A stretch of 64,000 bases of DNA, taken from assembly GCA_040879025.1 (NCBI GenBank), contig JBBDLF010000038.1, positions 164,365-228,364 of the forward strand, given 5' to 3'. Position 1 is the first letter of the stretch; the number at the start of each line of letters is the position of its first letter. The notes beneath the pieces were generated by a model. That model had not been told where the DNA came from, ran no database searches, and worked only from the letters and a program-made list of their open reading frames with translations. Positions 17,718 to 26,615 of the stretch are shown here, piece by piece. This DNA comes from JBBDLF01 sp040879025 (GTDB lineage: Bacteria; Pseudomonadota; Gammaproteobacteria; Pseudomonadales; Pseudohongiellaceae). The position numbers and the translations under genes are program-made.

Positions 17718-19739
17718 CTAATGTATCTTCAGAGGCAATCGGATTCGAAATATGCTGCCGACCCGGAGCTTGGAATCGACTCCGATCTCTCCACCAAGCC
17801 TGTCTATAATGCGCCGGGCAATCACAAGACCGAGGCCCGCACCGGGGGAGGGCTGTTGCGTTGTATCATCCCTGGCGAATTCCTGAAACAGTCTGGTTTT
17901 AAATTCATCGTTCATCCCTTCGCCGGTGTCCTTGACGGAAATTTCCACACCGAGGTGGCGACGGAAATAAATCGCCTTGCAACCCAGTACAATCTTGCCT
18001 TCGCGGGTATACTTGATTGCGTTGGAAATCAGATTGGATAGGGCATGTCTTAAGCGTGTCGGATCACTTTGCAACAGCACATTGGCCGATGCCGTGCAGT
18101 TCATTTCCAGCACCAGGCCTTTTTCCTCCACCTGTTTGCGTGCCGCCCGCTCGATTTCCGCCATGAATCTTGACATTTCCACTAGTTCGGTTGCCGGTTT
18201 AAAGTGGTCCGATTCCAGCTCGGCCATTTCCAGCAGGTCATTGATCAGGCTCTGCACCTGGCTCCCCTGTGCAATCACGGTGTCAAGGTGCAGGCGCGTG
18301 GCTTCGTCGATCTGATTGCCTCGGGCGGCAAGCATACGTCTTGAATTGGAAAGAATGAGATTCACCGGAGCAAGAAATTCGCGAGAGACATTGCTGAGAA
18401 AGTCGGTTTTGGATTTGGCTTCCAAAGTAGCCTTCACGGATTCGTCCTGCTTGGTGCGAATATATTCCACGAATGCGAACAGCACCAGTATCGCGGAGAA
18501 CAGAGCACTTGACTGCATGACGATCAGATTGGCTTCAGAACGTTCCAATATCCGGAACTTGAACAGAATAATGATCAGATAAGCGACCACGACCAGGATC
18601 CAGGACAGCAAGAGAATACGTGCAATTTTTGATCCTTTCAATGCGGCCGCAGTTGTCTGTGCCACCATGGTGAGAGCGACAACAAAGCCGATTGCCAGCA
18701 GGAGCATTGTCAATTCCTGATAAAACCAGGACATGGGTACGCTCAGGTAATAAAGAGCAATAACCGGCATCACCAGCGCCACCGCTGCAAAAAGTCTGTT
18801 GACAAACCGGCTGTAACTTACGTGCATGCTCTGTGAACGGCCCAGCAGGCAAAAGCTGAGTATGAGCATGGTGCCTGCAAAATAGATCAAGCGCGATCCT
18901 AGTGTGACTGACTCGGGCCAGAACCAGAGTTTTCCCAGCCCGGAAAGACACAAAAAGAGAAGGATGCCGCTGAAGAAAAACAGGGTATAGGAATAGAACA
19001 GCCGTTCTTTAAGATACAGGGCAAGTAGCAGGCAGCCTGTCAGGCAGGCGAACAGAAAGGCGAAGAAGGCACCCCAGTAGACCATGGTGCGTTGCTGCGA
19101 GACGACCAATTCATTGAGATCGTTTAGGTGCAATGGAATTTCAATCCCGGAGGTGGAAGTGACCCGAAAGTAAACGTCCAGTTGTTCACCGGCTTCGGTA
19201 AATTCGACCGGCACCGCGGGAATTCTCAGCGGAAGATTGAGCTCGGAGCGTGGGATGGTATCGCCAACTATATGGGTCGAGACCAGGTTCTGCGAGCGAA
19301 CGAAATAAAATTCAATACGGTCTATAACCGGAGACTGCAGGGTCAACACCAACTGCCGCCCCTGTAAGTCATCAGACCGCAGCCCGATGCGGAACCAGTG
19401 AGCGGAGTCCGAGAAGCCGAGGGTGGGTATATTCTGATTGCTGCGCCGCCATGCTGCGGATAGATCAGTGGAGCCATCCCCAGCCAGTTCGTCAATGGTG
19501 AGCGCACCACCTGCATCCTCAAGGTAATCAAGATAGGGTCCGAGGTTGAACGGGAGCTGGGATTTGGACAGATTTGGCTCCGCACCATGAGCCGACGGCA
19601 CCAGAACACTACAGAGCCACAGACCAAGGACAGCCGGAAACAGGACCGCCGGAAACAGGATTGCCGGATGACTTCGCGGCCTGGTGGCTGTGCGCGGGCT
19701 TGTTGGCGTAATGTGTCGAGAACGGATCACGTGATACAA
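17718..19739 (-). CDS. Orphan 7TM-DISM sensor histidine kinase homologue lacking the phosphoacceptor histidine
   Basis: A 673-residue membrane protein with a signal peptide, a periplasmic 7TMR-DISM extracellular domain (about residues 55-195, with HWFRIGLRSDDLQGRQLVL), seven transmembrane helices (about 205-415), a short coiled linker, a HisKA-like dimerisation helix pair (about 435-505) and a HATPase domain (about 545-672). The ATPase domain looks complete: N box RLRHALSNLISNAIKY, VKDTGEGM, and GAGLGLVIARRI. The H box reads FLSNVSREFLAPVN: the residue that should be histidine is Arg453 (codon CGC, opposite strand of 18381-18383). Autophosphorylation at the usual site is therefore not expected. 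No response regulator is adjacent. The start is uncertain: TTG at 19739 or GTG at 19730. Confidence 0.85.
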   Translation of the reverse strand: MYHVIRSRHITPTSPRTATRPRSHPAILFPAVLFPAVLGLWLCSVLVPSAHGAEPNLSKSQLPFNLGPYLDYLEDAGGALTIDELAGDGSTDLSAAWRRSNQNIPTLGFSDSAHWFRIGLRSDDLQGRQLVLTLQSPVIDRIEFYFVRSQNLVSTHIVGDTIPRSELNLPLRIPAVPVEFTEAGEQLDVYFRVTSTSGIEIPLHLNDLNELVVSQQRTMVYWGAFFAFLFACLTGCLLLALYLKERLFYSYTLFFFSGILLFLCLSGLGKLWFWPESVTLGSRLIYFAGTMLILSFCLLGRSQSMHVSYSRFVNRLFAAVALVMPVIALYYLSVPMSWFYQELTMLLLAIGFVVALTMVAQTTAAALKGSKIARILLLSWILVVVAYLIIILFKFRILERSEANLIVMQSSALFSAILVLFAFVEYIRTKQDESVKATLEAKSKTDFLSNVSREFLAPVNLILSNSRRMLAARGNQIDEATRLHLDTVIAQGSQVQSLINDLLEMAELESDHFKPATELVEMSRFMAEIERAARKQVEEKGLVLEMNCTASANVLLQSDPTRLRHALSNLISNAIKYTREGKIVLGCKAIYFRRHLGVEISVKDTGEGMNDEFKTRLFQEFARDDTTQQPSPGAGLGLVIARRIIDRLGGEIGVDSKLRVGSIFRIRLPLKIH
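19629..19658 (-). repeat. Two tandem 15-bp units in the signal-peptide region of the sensor gene
   Basis: The units at 19629-19643 and 19644-19658 differ at one base and encode LFPAV twice in the hydrophobic core of the signal peptide. This looks like a recent in-frame duplication that lengthens the hydrophobic segment without breaking the frame. Confidence 0.8.
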
Positions 19740-19949
19740 ATAGTCGGGTCATCGTTTTGAGATTGCCGGATTATATGCCAACCTGATGCCTTTGCCCCGG
19801 CTTGTTCAGGGAGAGGCCGGGAAAATACCGCTGACCGGCCGGTACAGACCGGATGAACGTCCAGGTGAAGCAGGGGGAGGCCGGGCAGTATTGGCCCACG
19901 GCCCCTGTTTGGATAAGATTTGACACTGATCCTTCGGTAACCGGGAATT

Positions 19950-22145
19950 ATGGCCAAAATTCGTTTTTTCAATCTTTACCTCACAGTCTCGCTGGCGCTG
20001 ACCGGCTGTAGTGACCAGAGCATGGACCGTGGCGAGGCTACGGTTGCTCCTGCCACCACGTCAGCCGATACGCTGGGAAGCAACACGGATATGAACGCAA
20101 TCAACCCGTTTTTTGAACCTTCCGACCTGTATTTCTCTTACCCGCCGTTCGATCGCATTCGCAATGAACACTTCCTGCCGGCGTACGGAAGGGGGATGGC
20201 GGAACAGCTGGCCGAGGTGGAAGCAATCGTAATGCAGGAGGCTGAACCGGACTTTGACAACACCTTCGTTGCCTTGGAAGCTTCAGGGCGGTTGTTGCAT
20301 CGGGTCTCTGCGGTATTCAACAACCTGGCCGGCGCCCACACCAACGACGAGATACGGGCAATCCAGCAGGAATTGTCACCCCGACTGGCCGCCCATGATG
20401 ACAGCATCGTATTGAACCCGGAGTTGTTTGCCAGAATCGAGAAGGTGTATTTGGGTCTGGATGAACTCGACCTGGATAGTGAATCCCGCCGTCTGGTGGA
20501 GAAATACTATTCCGATTTTGTCCGTGCCGGAGCCAGATTGCCGCCGGAAGGTCAACAGCGCCTGCGCGAAGTCAATATTGAGCTGGCTGGTCTGCAAACG
20601 GATTTCAGCCAGAACGTGTTGCGGGAAATTAACGAGATGGCCGTCGTGGTGGACAGTACTGAAGAACTGACGGGTCTGGACGGGTCAGCAGTCAGGGCGG
20701 CAGCACTGGAAGCCGGCGAACGAGGGCTGGATGGCCGTTATGTATTAACGTTGCAGAATACGACTCAGCAGCCGCCGCTGGCTCATCTACAGAATCGGGG
20801 GATGCGGCAGCAACTGCTCGAAGCTTCCCTTGCTCGTGGCAATCGCGGCGGACCTTATGATAACCGCGATATCATGGCCCAGGTGCTACGTTTGAGGGCG
20901 GAGCGGGCGGGTTTGCTCGGATATACCAATTACGCCGCCTACGTGCTGGAAGATCAGACCGCGGGAAGCGTCTCCGCGGTCAATGATTTTCTGGGAGAAC
21001 TCTCAGGCCCGGCGACGCGCAACGCGCGACAGGAAGCAGAGATGCTGCAACAGCAGATCATCGAACAGGGTGGTAATTTCCGCTTGCAGGCATGGGACTG
21101 GCCTTATTACGCGGAGCAAGTGCGAATGGAGCGCTTTGATTTCGATGACAGCAGACTGCGTCCGTATTTTGAACTCGATCGAGTGCTGAGCGATGGTGTG
21201 TTTCATGCCGCTGAACAGTTGTACGGAATCACTTTTCAGGAGCGCACTGATTTACCGGTTTATCACGAGGATGTGCGCGTATTCGAGGTATTCGACACCG
21301 TCGGCACAACGCTGGCTATCTTTATTGCCGACTACTACGCGCGCCCGTCAAAACGCGGAGGCGCGTGGATGAGTTCCTATGTGTCCCAGAATGGTTTACT
21401 CGGCGAGGAACCGATCGTGGCGAATCACCTCAATATCGGAAAACCACCGCCGGATGAACCAACCCTGCTCACTTTTGACGAAGTAACCACCCTGTTTCAT
21501 GAGTTTGGCCATACGCTTCACGGTATGTTTTCCAATGTCCGGTATCCGTATTTTTCAGGCACCAGGGTCCCTCGCGATTTCGTTGAATATCCCTCCCAGG
21601 TAAATGAAATGTGGGCTACCTGGCCCGAGGTGCTTGGCAATTACGCGTTTCACTACCAGACCGGCGAACCGATGCCGGCGGAACTGCTGGAACGGGTGCT
21701 GGCGGCGCGCCAGTTCAATCAAGGTTACGAAACCACCGAATATCTCGCGGCGTCAATTCTGGATCAGGCGCTGCACCAGCTTCCGGTCGAACAAATCCCT
21801 GACGCGGATGAGTTGATGGCTATGGAAACGTCAATACTTTCCCTGGCCGACATCAACCTGCCGGAAGTACCGCCTCGCTACCGTACTACCTATTTTTCCC
21901 ATATCATAGGAGGTTATGCGGCGGGTTATTATTCCTATATCTGGAGTGAGGTATTGGACGCGGATACTGTGGAATGGTTCAGGGAGAACGGGGGGTTGAC
22001 CAGGGAAAACGGCAATCATTTTCGGCAGACATTGCTGTCACAAGGAGGGAGCGCGGAACCCATGTCACTGTTTCGCCAGTTTCGCGGCCGTGATCCCGAT
22101 ACTTCAGCACTGCTGGAAAGGCGGGGCCTTAGAGGTGATGACTGA
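19950..22145 (+). CDS. M3 family metallopeptidase, lipoprotein (peptidyl-dipeptidase Dcp-like)
   Basis: A 731-residue zinc peptidase of the M3 (thimet oligopeptidase/Dcp) family, which cleaves short peptides. The zinc-binding HEFGH lies at residues 517-521 (LFHEFGHTLHGMFS) and the third ligand is in the downstream segment DFVEYPSQVNEMW. The N-terminus MAKIRFFNLYLTVSLALTGC is a lipoprotein signal with Cys at residue 20, so the enzyme is probably anchored in the periplasm, unlike cytoplasmic Dcp. The conserved C-terminal SHIIGGYAAGYYSYIWSEVL stretch is present. A 210-base gap separates it from the divergent sensor gene. Confidence 0.93.
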   Translation: MAKIRFFNLYLTVSLALTGCSDQSMDRGEATVAPATTSADTLGSNTDMNAINPFFEPSDLYFSYPPFDRIRNEHFLPAYGRGMAEQLAEVEAIVMQEAEPDFDNTFVALEASGRLLHRVSAVFNNLAGAHTNDEIRAIQQELSPRLAAHDDSIVLNPELFARIEKVYLGLDELDLDSESRRLVEKYYSDFVRAGARLPPEGQQRLREVNIELAGLQTDFSQNVLREINEMAVVVDSTEELTGLDGSAVRAAALEAGERGLDGRYVLTLQNTTQQPPLAHLQNRGMRQQLLEASLARGNRGGPYDNRDIMAQVLRLRAERAGLLGYTNYAAYVLEDQTAGSVSAVNDFLGELSGPATRNARQEAEMLQQQIIEQGGNFRLQAWDWPYYAEQVRMERFDFDDSRLRPYFELDRVLSDGVFHAAEQLYGITFQERTDLPVYHEDVRVFEVFDTVGTTLAIFIADYYARPSKRGGAWMSSYVSQNGLLGEEPIVANHLNIGKPPPDEPTLLTFDEVTTLFHEFGHTLHGMFSNVRYPYFSGTRVPRDFVEYPSQVNEMWATWPEVLGNYAFHYQTGEPMPAELLERVLAARQFNQGYETTEYLAASILDQALHQLPVEQIPDADELMAMETSILSLADINLPEVPPRYRTTYFSHIIGGYAAGYYSYIWSEVLDADTVEWFRENGGLTRENGNHFRQTLLSQGGSAEPMSLFRQFRGRDPDTSALLERRGLRGDD

Positions 22146-22196
22146 TCATATCAGGAGCCGGAGCATCGCGGTTCCCTAGCTGTTGGAGGATTTATC

Positions 22197-22460
22197 TTGA
22201 GTGAGGAAAGGCTGAAAGCCCTGGTAACCCAGTTAGTGGCCGAAATGGAGAACACCCGTGGTGTTGATCCCGAATCCCTGGCACGGGCGCGCAAGCTGCG
22301 CGCTGACATCGAAGACGTGGTCAACCCGGCGGTTGATACCGAGGAGTATTCCGTACTTGATGACGCCATAGCCCTGGAAGCCAGTTTCGCCGCCCGCCAC
22401 CCGGTGGCCGAAAGAATGCTCCGGGAACTGATCAACAACCTCAGCCGAATAGGCATCTGA
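22197..22460 (+). CDS. DUF4404 family small protein
   Basis: An 87-residue, mostly helical protein matching the DUF4404 pattern: a heptad-like N-terminal helix (LKALVTQLVAEMENT), an Asp/Glu-rich middle and the characteristic end LINNLSRIGI. The family has no established function. The start is a TTG with GGAGG about ten bases upstream (GTTGGAGGATTTATC before TTG). It lies 51 bases after the M3 peptidase on the same strand. Its 3' end faces fadE, with an inverted repeat between them. Confidence 0.85.
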   Translation: MSEERLKALVTQLVAEMENTRGVDPESLARARKLRADIEDVVNPAVDTEEYSVLDDAIALEASFAARHPVAERMLRELINNLSRIGI

Positions 22461-22466
22461 CGTTTG

Positions 22467-22503
22467 GGGTCGGTGGCGAATGAGAATCATTCGCCACCGA
22501 CCC
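22467..22503. repeat. Perfect inverted repeat, 17-bp arms (copy 1 of a shared element)
   Basis: The left arm GGGTCGGTGGCGAATGA (22467-22483) is followed by a 3-base loop and its exact complement at 22487-22503. It lies between the convergent DUF4404 and fadE genes. A longer element with the same arm core lies at 57311-57380, again between convergent genes. It could act as a two-way terminator or be a REP-like repeat; no run of T follows either arm. Confidence 0.9.
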
Positions 22504-22508
22504 TCGGT

Positions 22509-24926
22509 TCAGCCGGGAAAGTAGTCGGGTGGGTAATCGTCTACCTGAATCGCGAGGTTGCGTGCGGCTTCCGCCGTGAGCCAGGCATCCGCGTCTTCAC
22601 GGGTGCATAATTCAGCGGCCACCGCCGCTTCGGCCTGCCGTGGCAAATCCACGGTATCCGGCAATCGGCCTTTCCTGACGCCATCGCGAATCGCCAATCG
22701 TACTTCCTTGGTCGCCAGCACCTTGTTGAAGGCATCTTCGACGATAAACGTGGCGTTATCGGGGTCTTTGCTCAGGTACATATGCCGGGTCAGCCGGTCC
22801 CGCAATTCGCTTCGGGACAGCATGGCGCCCATCAGTTCATGTTCCAGATGGTCATCGGGCAACTGGAAGGCATCGCCCAGCGGAAAAACCATTCGTCTCA
22901 GAATGAACGCGACGAAGCGGTTCGGCAGATTCTCGAACACTTCATTGAACGCCACCTGACTGTTATAGAGCGCGTATTGAATGTTCCAGTTTACATAAGG
23001 CAGGTCTTCGGGCTGCCGTCCGCTATCTTCATAATACTTCAATACGGCTGAGGCCAGGTATAACTGGCTGAGTACATCCCCGAGTCGTGAAGACAGGCGT
23101 TCCTTGCGCTTCAAACCACCCCCCAGCAGCATCATGGCGATATCGGACACCAGGGAGAAAGCGGCGCTGACGCGCGTCAGTTGCTGATAATAACGGCCCG
23201 TAGAATCCATTACCGGCTTGCGCACGATACGGCCTCCGGTAAGGCTCAGACTCAGTGTGCGCACGAAGTTGCTGATACTGTAACCGATATGCCTGAATAT
23301 CAAACTGTCGAATTCCCTGAGACCGTGTTGCTCGTCCGGGTTTTTCGCAGCCTGCATTTGCCGAAAGATAAACGGATGGCAACGAATGGCACCCTGTCCA
23401 AAAATAATCAGATTGCGTGTCAGTATATTGGCGCCTTCAACGGTTATGGCAATTGGTGTGCTGATATAGCAATGAGCGAGGTAGTTTTTCGAACCCATGA
23501 TCAGTCCGCGTCCGCCATGGATATCCATCGCATCCTGAATCACTGCCCGGGCCTTCTCCGTCATATGATATTTTGCGATGGCTCCCACCACGGAAGGTTT
23601 GATATGAAGATCTACCGCGCCGGCAGTCATGATCCGCGCGGCTTCAAGCTGGTAACAGTGACCCGCGATGCGTGAAAGGGCTTCTTCGACTCCTTCAAAG
23701 TTTCCGATGGCCAGGTTGAATTGTTTGCGGGTTTTGGCATAGGCACCGGTGAGCCGATAGCAGGTTTTGGCCGTCGCGGTGCTCAATGCGGGCAGGGAAA
23801 TGGCGCGCCCTTCGGACAGGCATTCCACCAGCATGCGCCATCCCTGCCCGGCGTATTCCACCCCCCCGATTATCCAGTCCAGAGGTACAAATACGTCTTT
23901 GCCACTGGTTGGCCCGTTCATAAAAGCCATGCCCATAGGTATGTGGCGGTTGCCGGTATTGACGCCCGGATGACTGGTCGGAATCAGCGCAACGGTAATT
24001 CCCAGTTCTTCATTCTCACCCAGTAGATGGTCCGGGTCATACAACTTGAACGCAAGTCCAAGCACAGTGGCCACGGGCGCCAGGGTGATATAACGTTTGT
24101 TCCAGGTCAGCGAAATGCCCAGCACTTCCCGGCCTTCGTACTCTCCCTTGCAGACGATGCCGGAGTCTGTGATAGCGCCGGCGTCGCTGCCCGCTTCCGG
24201 ACTCGTCAGCGCAAAGCAGGGGATTTCAGTGCCTTTGGCGAGCCCCGGCAGGTAGCGGTTTTTCTGTTCGTCGGTGCCGTATTTCAGCAGCAACTCGGCG
24301 GGACCCAGGGAATTGGGAACCATCGCGGTAACCGCGGCGCTGCTGCTTTTGGTCGCTATCTTTACCACGACTGCGGAGTGCGCCAGTGCGGAAAAGCCCA
24401 GTCCCCCGTACTCCTTTGGTATGATCATTCCGAAAAAACCTTCCTTTCTCAGGTAATCCCACGCCTGCGGAGGAAGATTCTTTTGTTTGTACACAATATC
24501 CCAATCGTCCAGCAGCCCGCACAGTGTCTCCGTCTGATTATCCAGAAATGCCTGTTCTGCATTGCTCAGTTCCGGTTTTGGAAAGGCCAGCATCTGCCTC
24601 CAGTCGGGATCGCCCTTGAACAGCTCCGCCTCCCACCACACGTCTCCGGCTTCGAGCGCCTCCAGTTCCGTTGAATTCATCGGTGGCAAGACTTTCTTGA
24701 AAAAACGATAAAGCGGCAGCGTCAGAAATTGGCGACGTAACCCGTCCGCAAAGTAGAAGAGTGCGACCACGGCAAGCAGTGTCCACGGCAACCACGCGAT
24801 GCCAAACAGTAAAGTGACGGCGAGGAGGGTAATCAGCACACTCGCCAAAATAGTACTCATGCGGCTTCGGTTATAGGCCAGCACCCAAATTACGGCCAGT
24901 GCGATGAGTGATTGGCTGATTTCCAT
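22509..24926 (-). CDS. fadE: Acyl-CoA dehydrogenase FadE
   Basis: FadE is the membrane-associated FAD enzyme that oxidises acyl-CoA to trans-2-enoyl-CoA in the first step of fatty acid beta-oxidation. The protein is 805 residues, close to the 814 of E. coli FadE. It has two N-terminal hydrophobic segments (about 5-20 and 24-65), an acyl-CoA dehydrogenase core with CFALTSPEAGSDAGA near residue 240 and QDAMDIHGGRGLI near residue 455, and the long FadE-specific C-terminal domain. The ATG at 24926 has GGAGG four bases upstream and is preferred to an in-frame start seven codons earlier. No other beta-oxidation gene is next to it. Confidence 0.95.
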   Translation of the reverse strand: MEISQSLIALAVIWVLAYNRSRMSTILASVLITLLAVTLLFGIAWLPWTLLAVVALFYFADGLRRQFLTLPLYRFFKKVLPPMNSTELEALEAGDVWWEAELFKGDPDWRQMLAFPKPELSNAEQAFLDNQTETLCGLLDDWDIVYKQKNLPPQAWDYLRKEGFFGMIIPKEYGGLGFSALAHSAVVVKIATKSSSAAVTAMVPNSLGPAELLLKYGTDEQKNRYLPGLAKGTEIPCFALTSPEAGSDAGAITDSGIVCKGEYEGREVLGISLTWNKRYITLAPVATVLGLAFKLYDPDHLLGENEELGITVALIPTSHPGVNTGNRHIPMGMAFMNGPTSGKDVFVPLDWIIGGVEYAGQGWRMLVECLSEGRAISLPALSTATAKTCYRLTGAYAKTRKQFNLAIGNFEGVEEALSRIAGHCYQLEAARIMTAGAVDLHIKPSVVGAIAKYHMTEKARAVIQDAMDIHGGRGLIMGSKNYLAHCYISTPIAITVEGANILTRNLIIFGQGAIRCHPFIFRQMQAAKNPDEQHGLREFDSLIFRHIGYSISNFVRTLSLSLTGGRIVRKPVMDSTGRYYQQLTRVSAAFSLVSDIAMMLLGGGLKRKERLSSRLGDVLSQLYLASAVLKYYEDSGRQPEDLPYVNWNIQYALYNSQVAFNEVFENLPNRFVAFILRRMVFPLGDAFQLPDDHLEHELMGAMLSRSELRDRLTRHMYLSKDPDNATFIVEDAFNKVLATKEVRLAIRDGVRKGRLPDTVDLPRQAEAAVAAELCTREDADAWLTAEAARNLAIQVDDYPPDYFPG

Positions 24927-25020
24927 GTGACCTCCGTAAGACTGCAACCCTTATGGCTGAGCTGATAGCTTAGCAGACATTGAAAACTTTAGCTTCGCGC
25001 CCCGGGGCCGGGACGGGGGA

Positions 25021-26067
25021 TTATCTTGCCGCGGACCGGCCGGCGCCACTGAGGTGCATAATCATCAGGTCAAGACCGTCCCAGGGATTGGTGCCGGCCA
25101 ATCCTTTGACGCCCAGATCGATCTGACGCGCCTGCTCCAGCAGTTCGAATACCACGATACTTTTCAGGCGCCCGAGTGCACTGCCGACCGCGTTCTTGCG
25201 ATTGAACCAGACGTGGTGAGAGGATATTACCGCCGCCACATTGCGGCCTTCCCTCACGCTGTTCAACATGGGAAGGAGACTGCGCAATTCCCGGCATAAT
25301 GCGCCGAGTATTTGCAGGGGTTCGGCGCCCTCACTGCGCAGGCCGTGGAGCATACGCACGGCACGGCCGGCATCGCCCTCCAGCGCCGCGTCGATCAGAT
25401 CATAAATACTGTAGCGGGCGCTTTCAGCGACAACCTGCATCACGGTCCTGGCATCCAGCGTGACCATTTCCCCCGGTTGGCCGGACAATTTCGCGTTGGC
25501 CAGCAGTTTCAGCTTTTCAATTTCCTGAACCGCGGCCAGCAGGTTGCCTTCCACCCGGTCCACCAGTAACTGCAAGGCGTCCTGATGTGCACTGATGCCC
25601 TGACTTTGCAGCCGTTGCCGGAGCCAGGCCGGAAGTTCCCTAATTCCCACAGGCCATACCTGAACCAGTACGCCTGATTCCTCAATGCTTTTAAACCATT
25701 TAGTCTTTAACGAGGGGGCTTCCAGCCTGGGCGAACTGATCAGCAGGACATAATCGGGAGAGCCGATCCTTATGAATTCCTGCACCGCCTGCCTGCCTTT
25801 TTCATCCAGCCTGGTGCTCAACCGCAGTTCAAACATTTTTCGTTCGGAAAAAAGGGACAGGTTGTTAATGGACTGCAGAAATTGCTGCCAGTCAAAACCT
25901 TTATCCACGTTGAATGTTTCGCGATCGCTGAAGCCGGATTCGTGGCACCGGGCACGCACCAGATCTGCACACTCCTGATGCTGAAGCGGTTCATCGCCGC
26001 TGATCCAGTATAGCGGCATCAGGGGTTTCCGCAGGTGGCCATGAAGTTGCAGGGGTTTCAGTTTCAC
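25021..26067 (-). CDS. holA: DNA polymerase III subunit delta
   Basis: HolA is the delta subunit of the clamp loader; it opens the beta sliding clamp. The 348-residue protein matches in length and has the recognisable segments PLYWISGDEPLQHQE near residue 18, RKMFELRLSTRLDEKG near residue 77 and the C-terminal GLAGTNPWDGLDLMIMHL. The start is a GTG that overlaps the lptE stop by four bases (GTGA), so it is translated as the third gene of leuS-lptE-holA. In E. coli lptE and holA are likewise adjacent. Confidence 0.96.
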   Translation of the reverse strand: MKLKPLQLHGHLRKPLMPLYWISGDEPLQHQECADLVRARCHESGFSDRETFNVDKGFDWQQFLQSINNLSLFSERKMFELRLSTRLDEKGRQAVQEFIRIGSPDYVLLISSPRLEAPSLKTKWFKSIEESGVLVQVWPVGIRELPAWLRQRLQSQGISAHQDALQLLVDRVEGNLLAAVQEIEKLKLLANAKLSGQPGEMVTLDARTVMQVVAESARYSIYDLIDAALEGDAGRAVRMLHGLRSEGAEPLQILGALCRELRSLLPMLNSVREGRNVAAVISSHHVWFNRKNAVGSALGRLKSIVVFELLEQARQIDLGVKGLAGTNPWDGLDLMIMHLSGAGRSAAR

Positions 26068-26612
26068 CGGGACAACACCCCGGCGGTGGTGGCCGGCGTG
26101 GCAGTGGCCAGGGAATCGACAGCCTGGAGCCGTCGTACAAGCTGGTCAACCAGTTCCCTGCGCATTTCGGCCTTGATGGTTTCAACTTCTTCGAGATTGC
26201 CCGTTATGTTTTCCGTGTCCTCGAAATAAACCCGCTCGATAAGCAAGGTTTCGGGCTCTATCAAAAACGTCTCGCCGCTGGTCAGGCTGATATCGATGGC
26301 CATACGCAGCTCATACTGCGCGGCCCGGGCTCTGGGATTGATCGAGACCGGGCGGGTGTCCAGTTGTTCCGCGCTGATCGAGAGCACCGGTGATTCACTG
26401 AGCCTGGCCGTTGCGTCGCCCGGGCTTTCATGGCTACTGACAAGTGAACGCCGGATCAGGCGAGCGATTTCGCCGTTTTCCTGTTGCAGGTCCAATTGCA
26501 GATTTGGCAAAGACGCCGGATTGGCGCCGGTACCGCGCAACGTGAAGCCGCAGGCGGTCAGCGTCATGACCGATACCATGGCAAACAGAAATCTGTAAAT
26601 TGAAACCGGCAT
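26064..26612 (-). CDS. lptE: LPS-assembly lipoprotein LptE
   Basis: LptE is the outer-membrane lipoprotein that plugs and assembles the LptD barrel, through which lipopolysaccharide reaches the cell surface. The 182-residue protein has a lipoprotein signal ending LTAC (Cys21) followed at once by GFTLRGTG, the conserved mature N-terminus of the family. The rest is an alternating beta and helix pattern of the right size. It starts three bases after the leuS stop and overlaps holA by four bases, so the three genes form one operon. Confidence 0.95.
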   Translation of the reverse strand: MPVSIYRFLFAMVSVMTLTACGFTLRGTGANPASLPNLQLDLQQENGEIARLIRRSLVSSHESPGDATARLSESPVLSISAEQLDTRPVSINPRARAAQYELRMAIDISLTSGETFLIEPETLLIERVYFEDTENITGNLEEVETIKAEMRRELVDQLVRRLQAVDSLATATPATTAGVLSR

Positions 26613-26615
26613 GAA

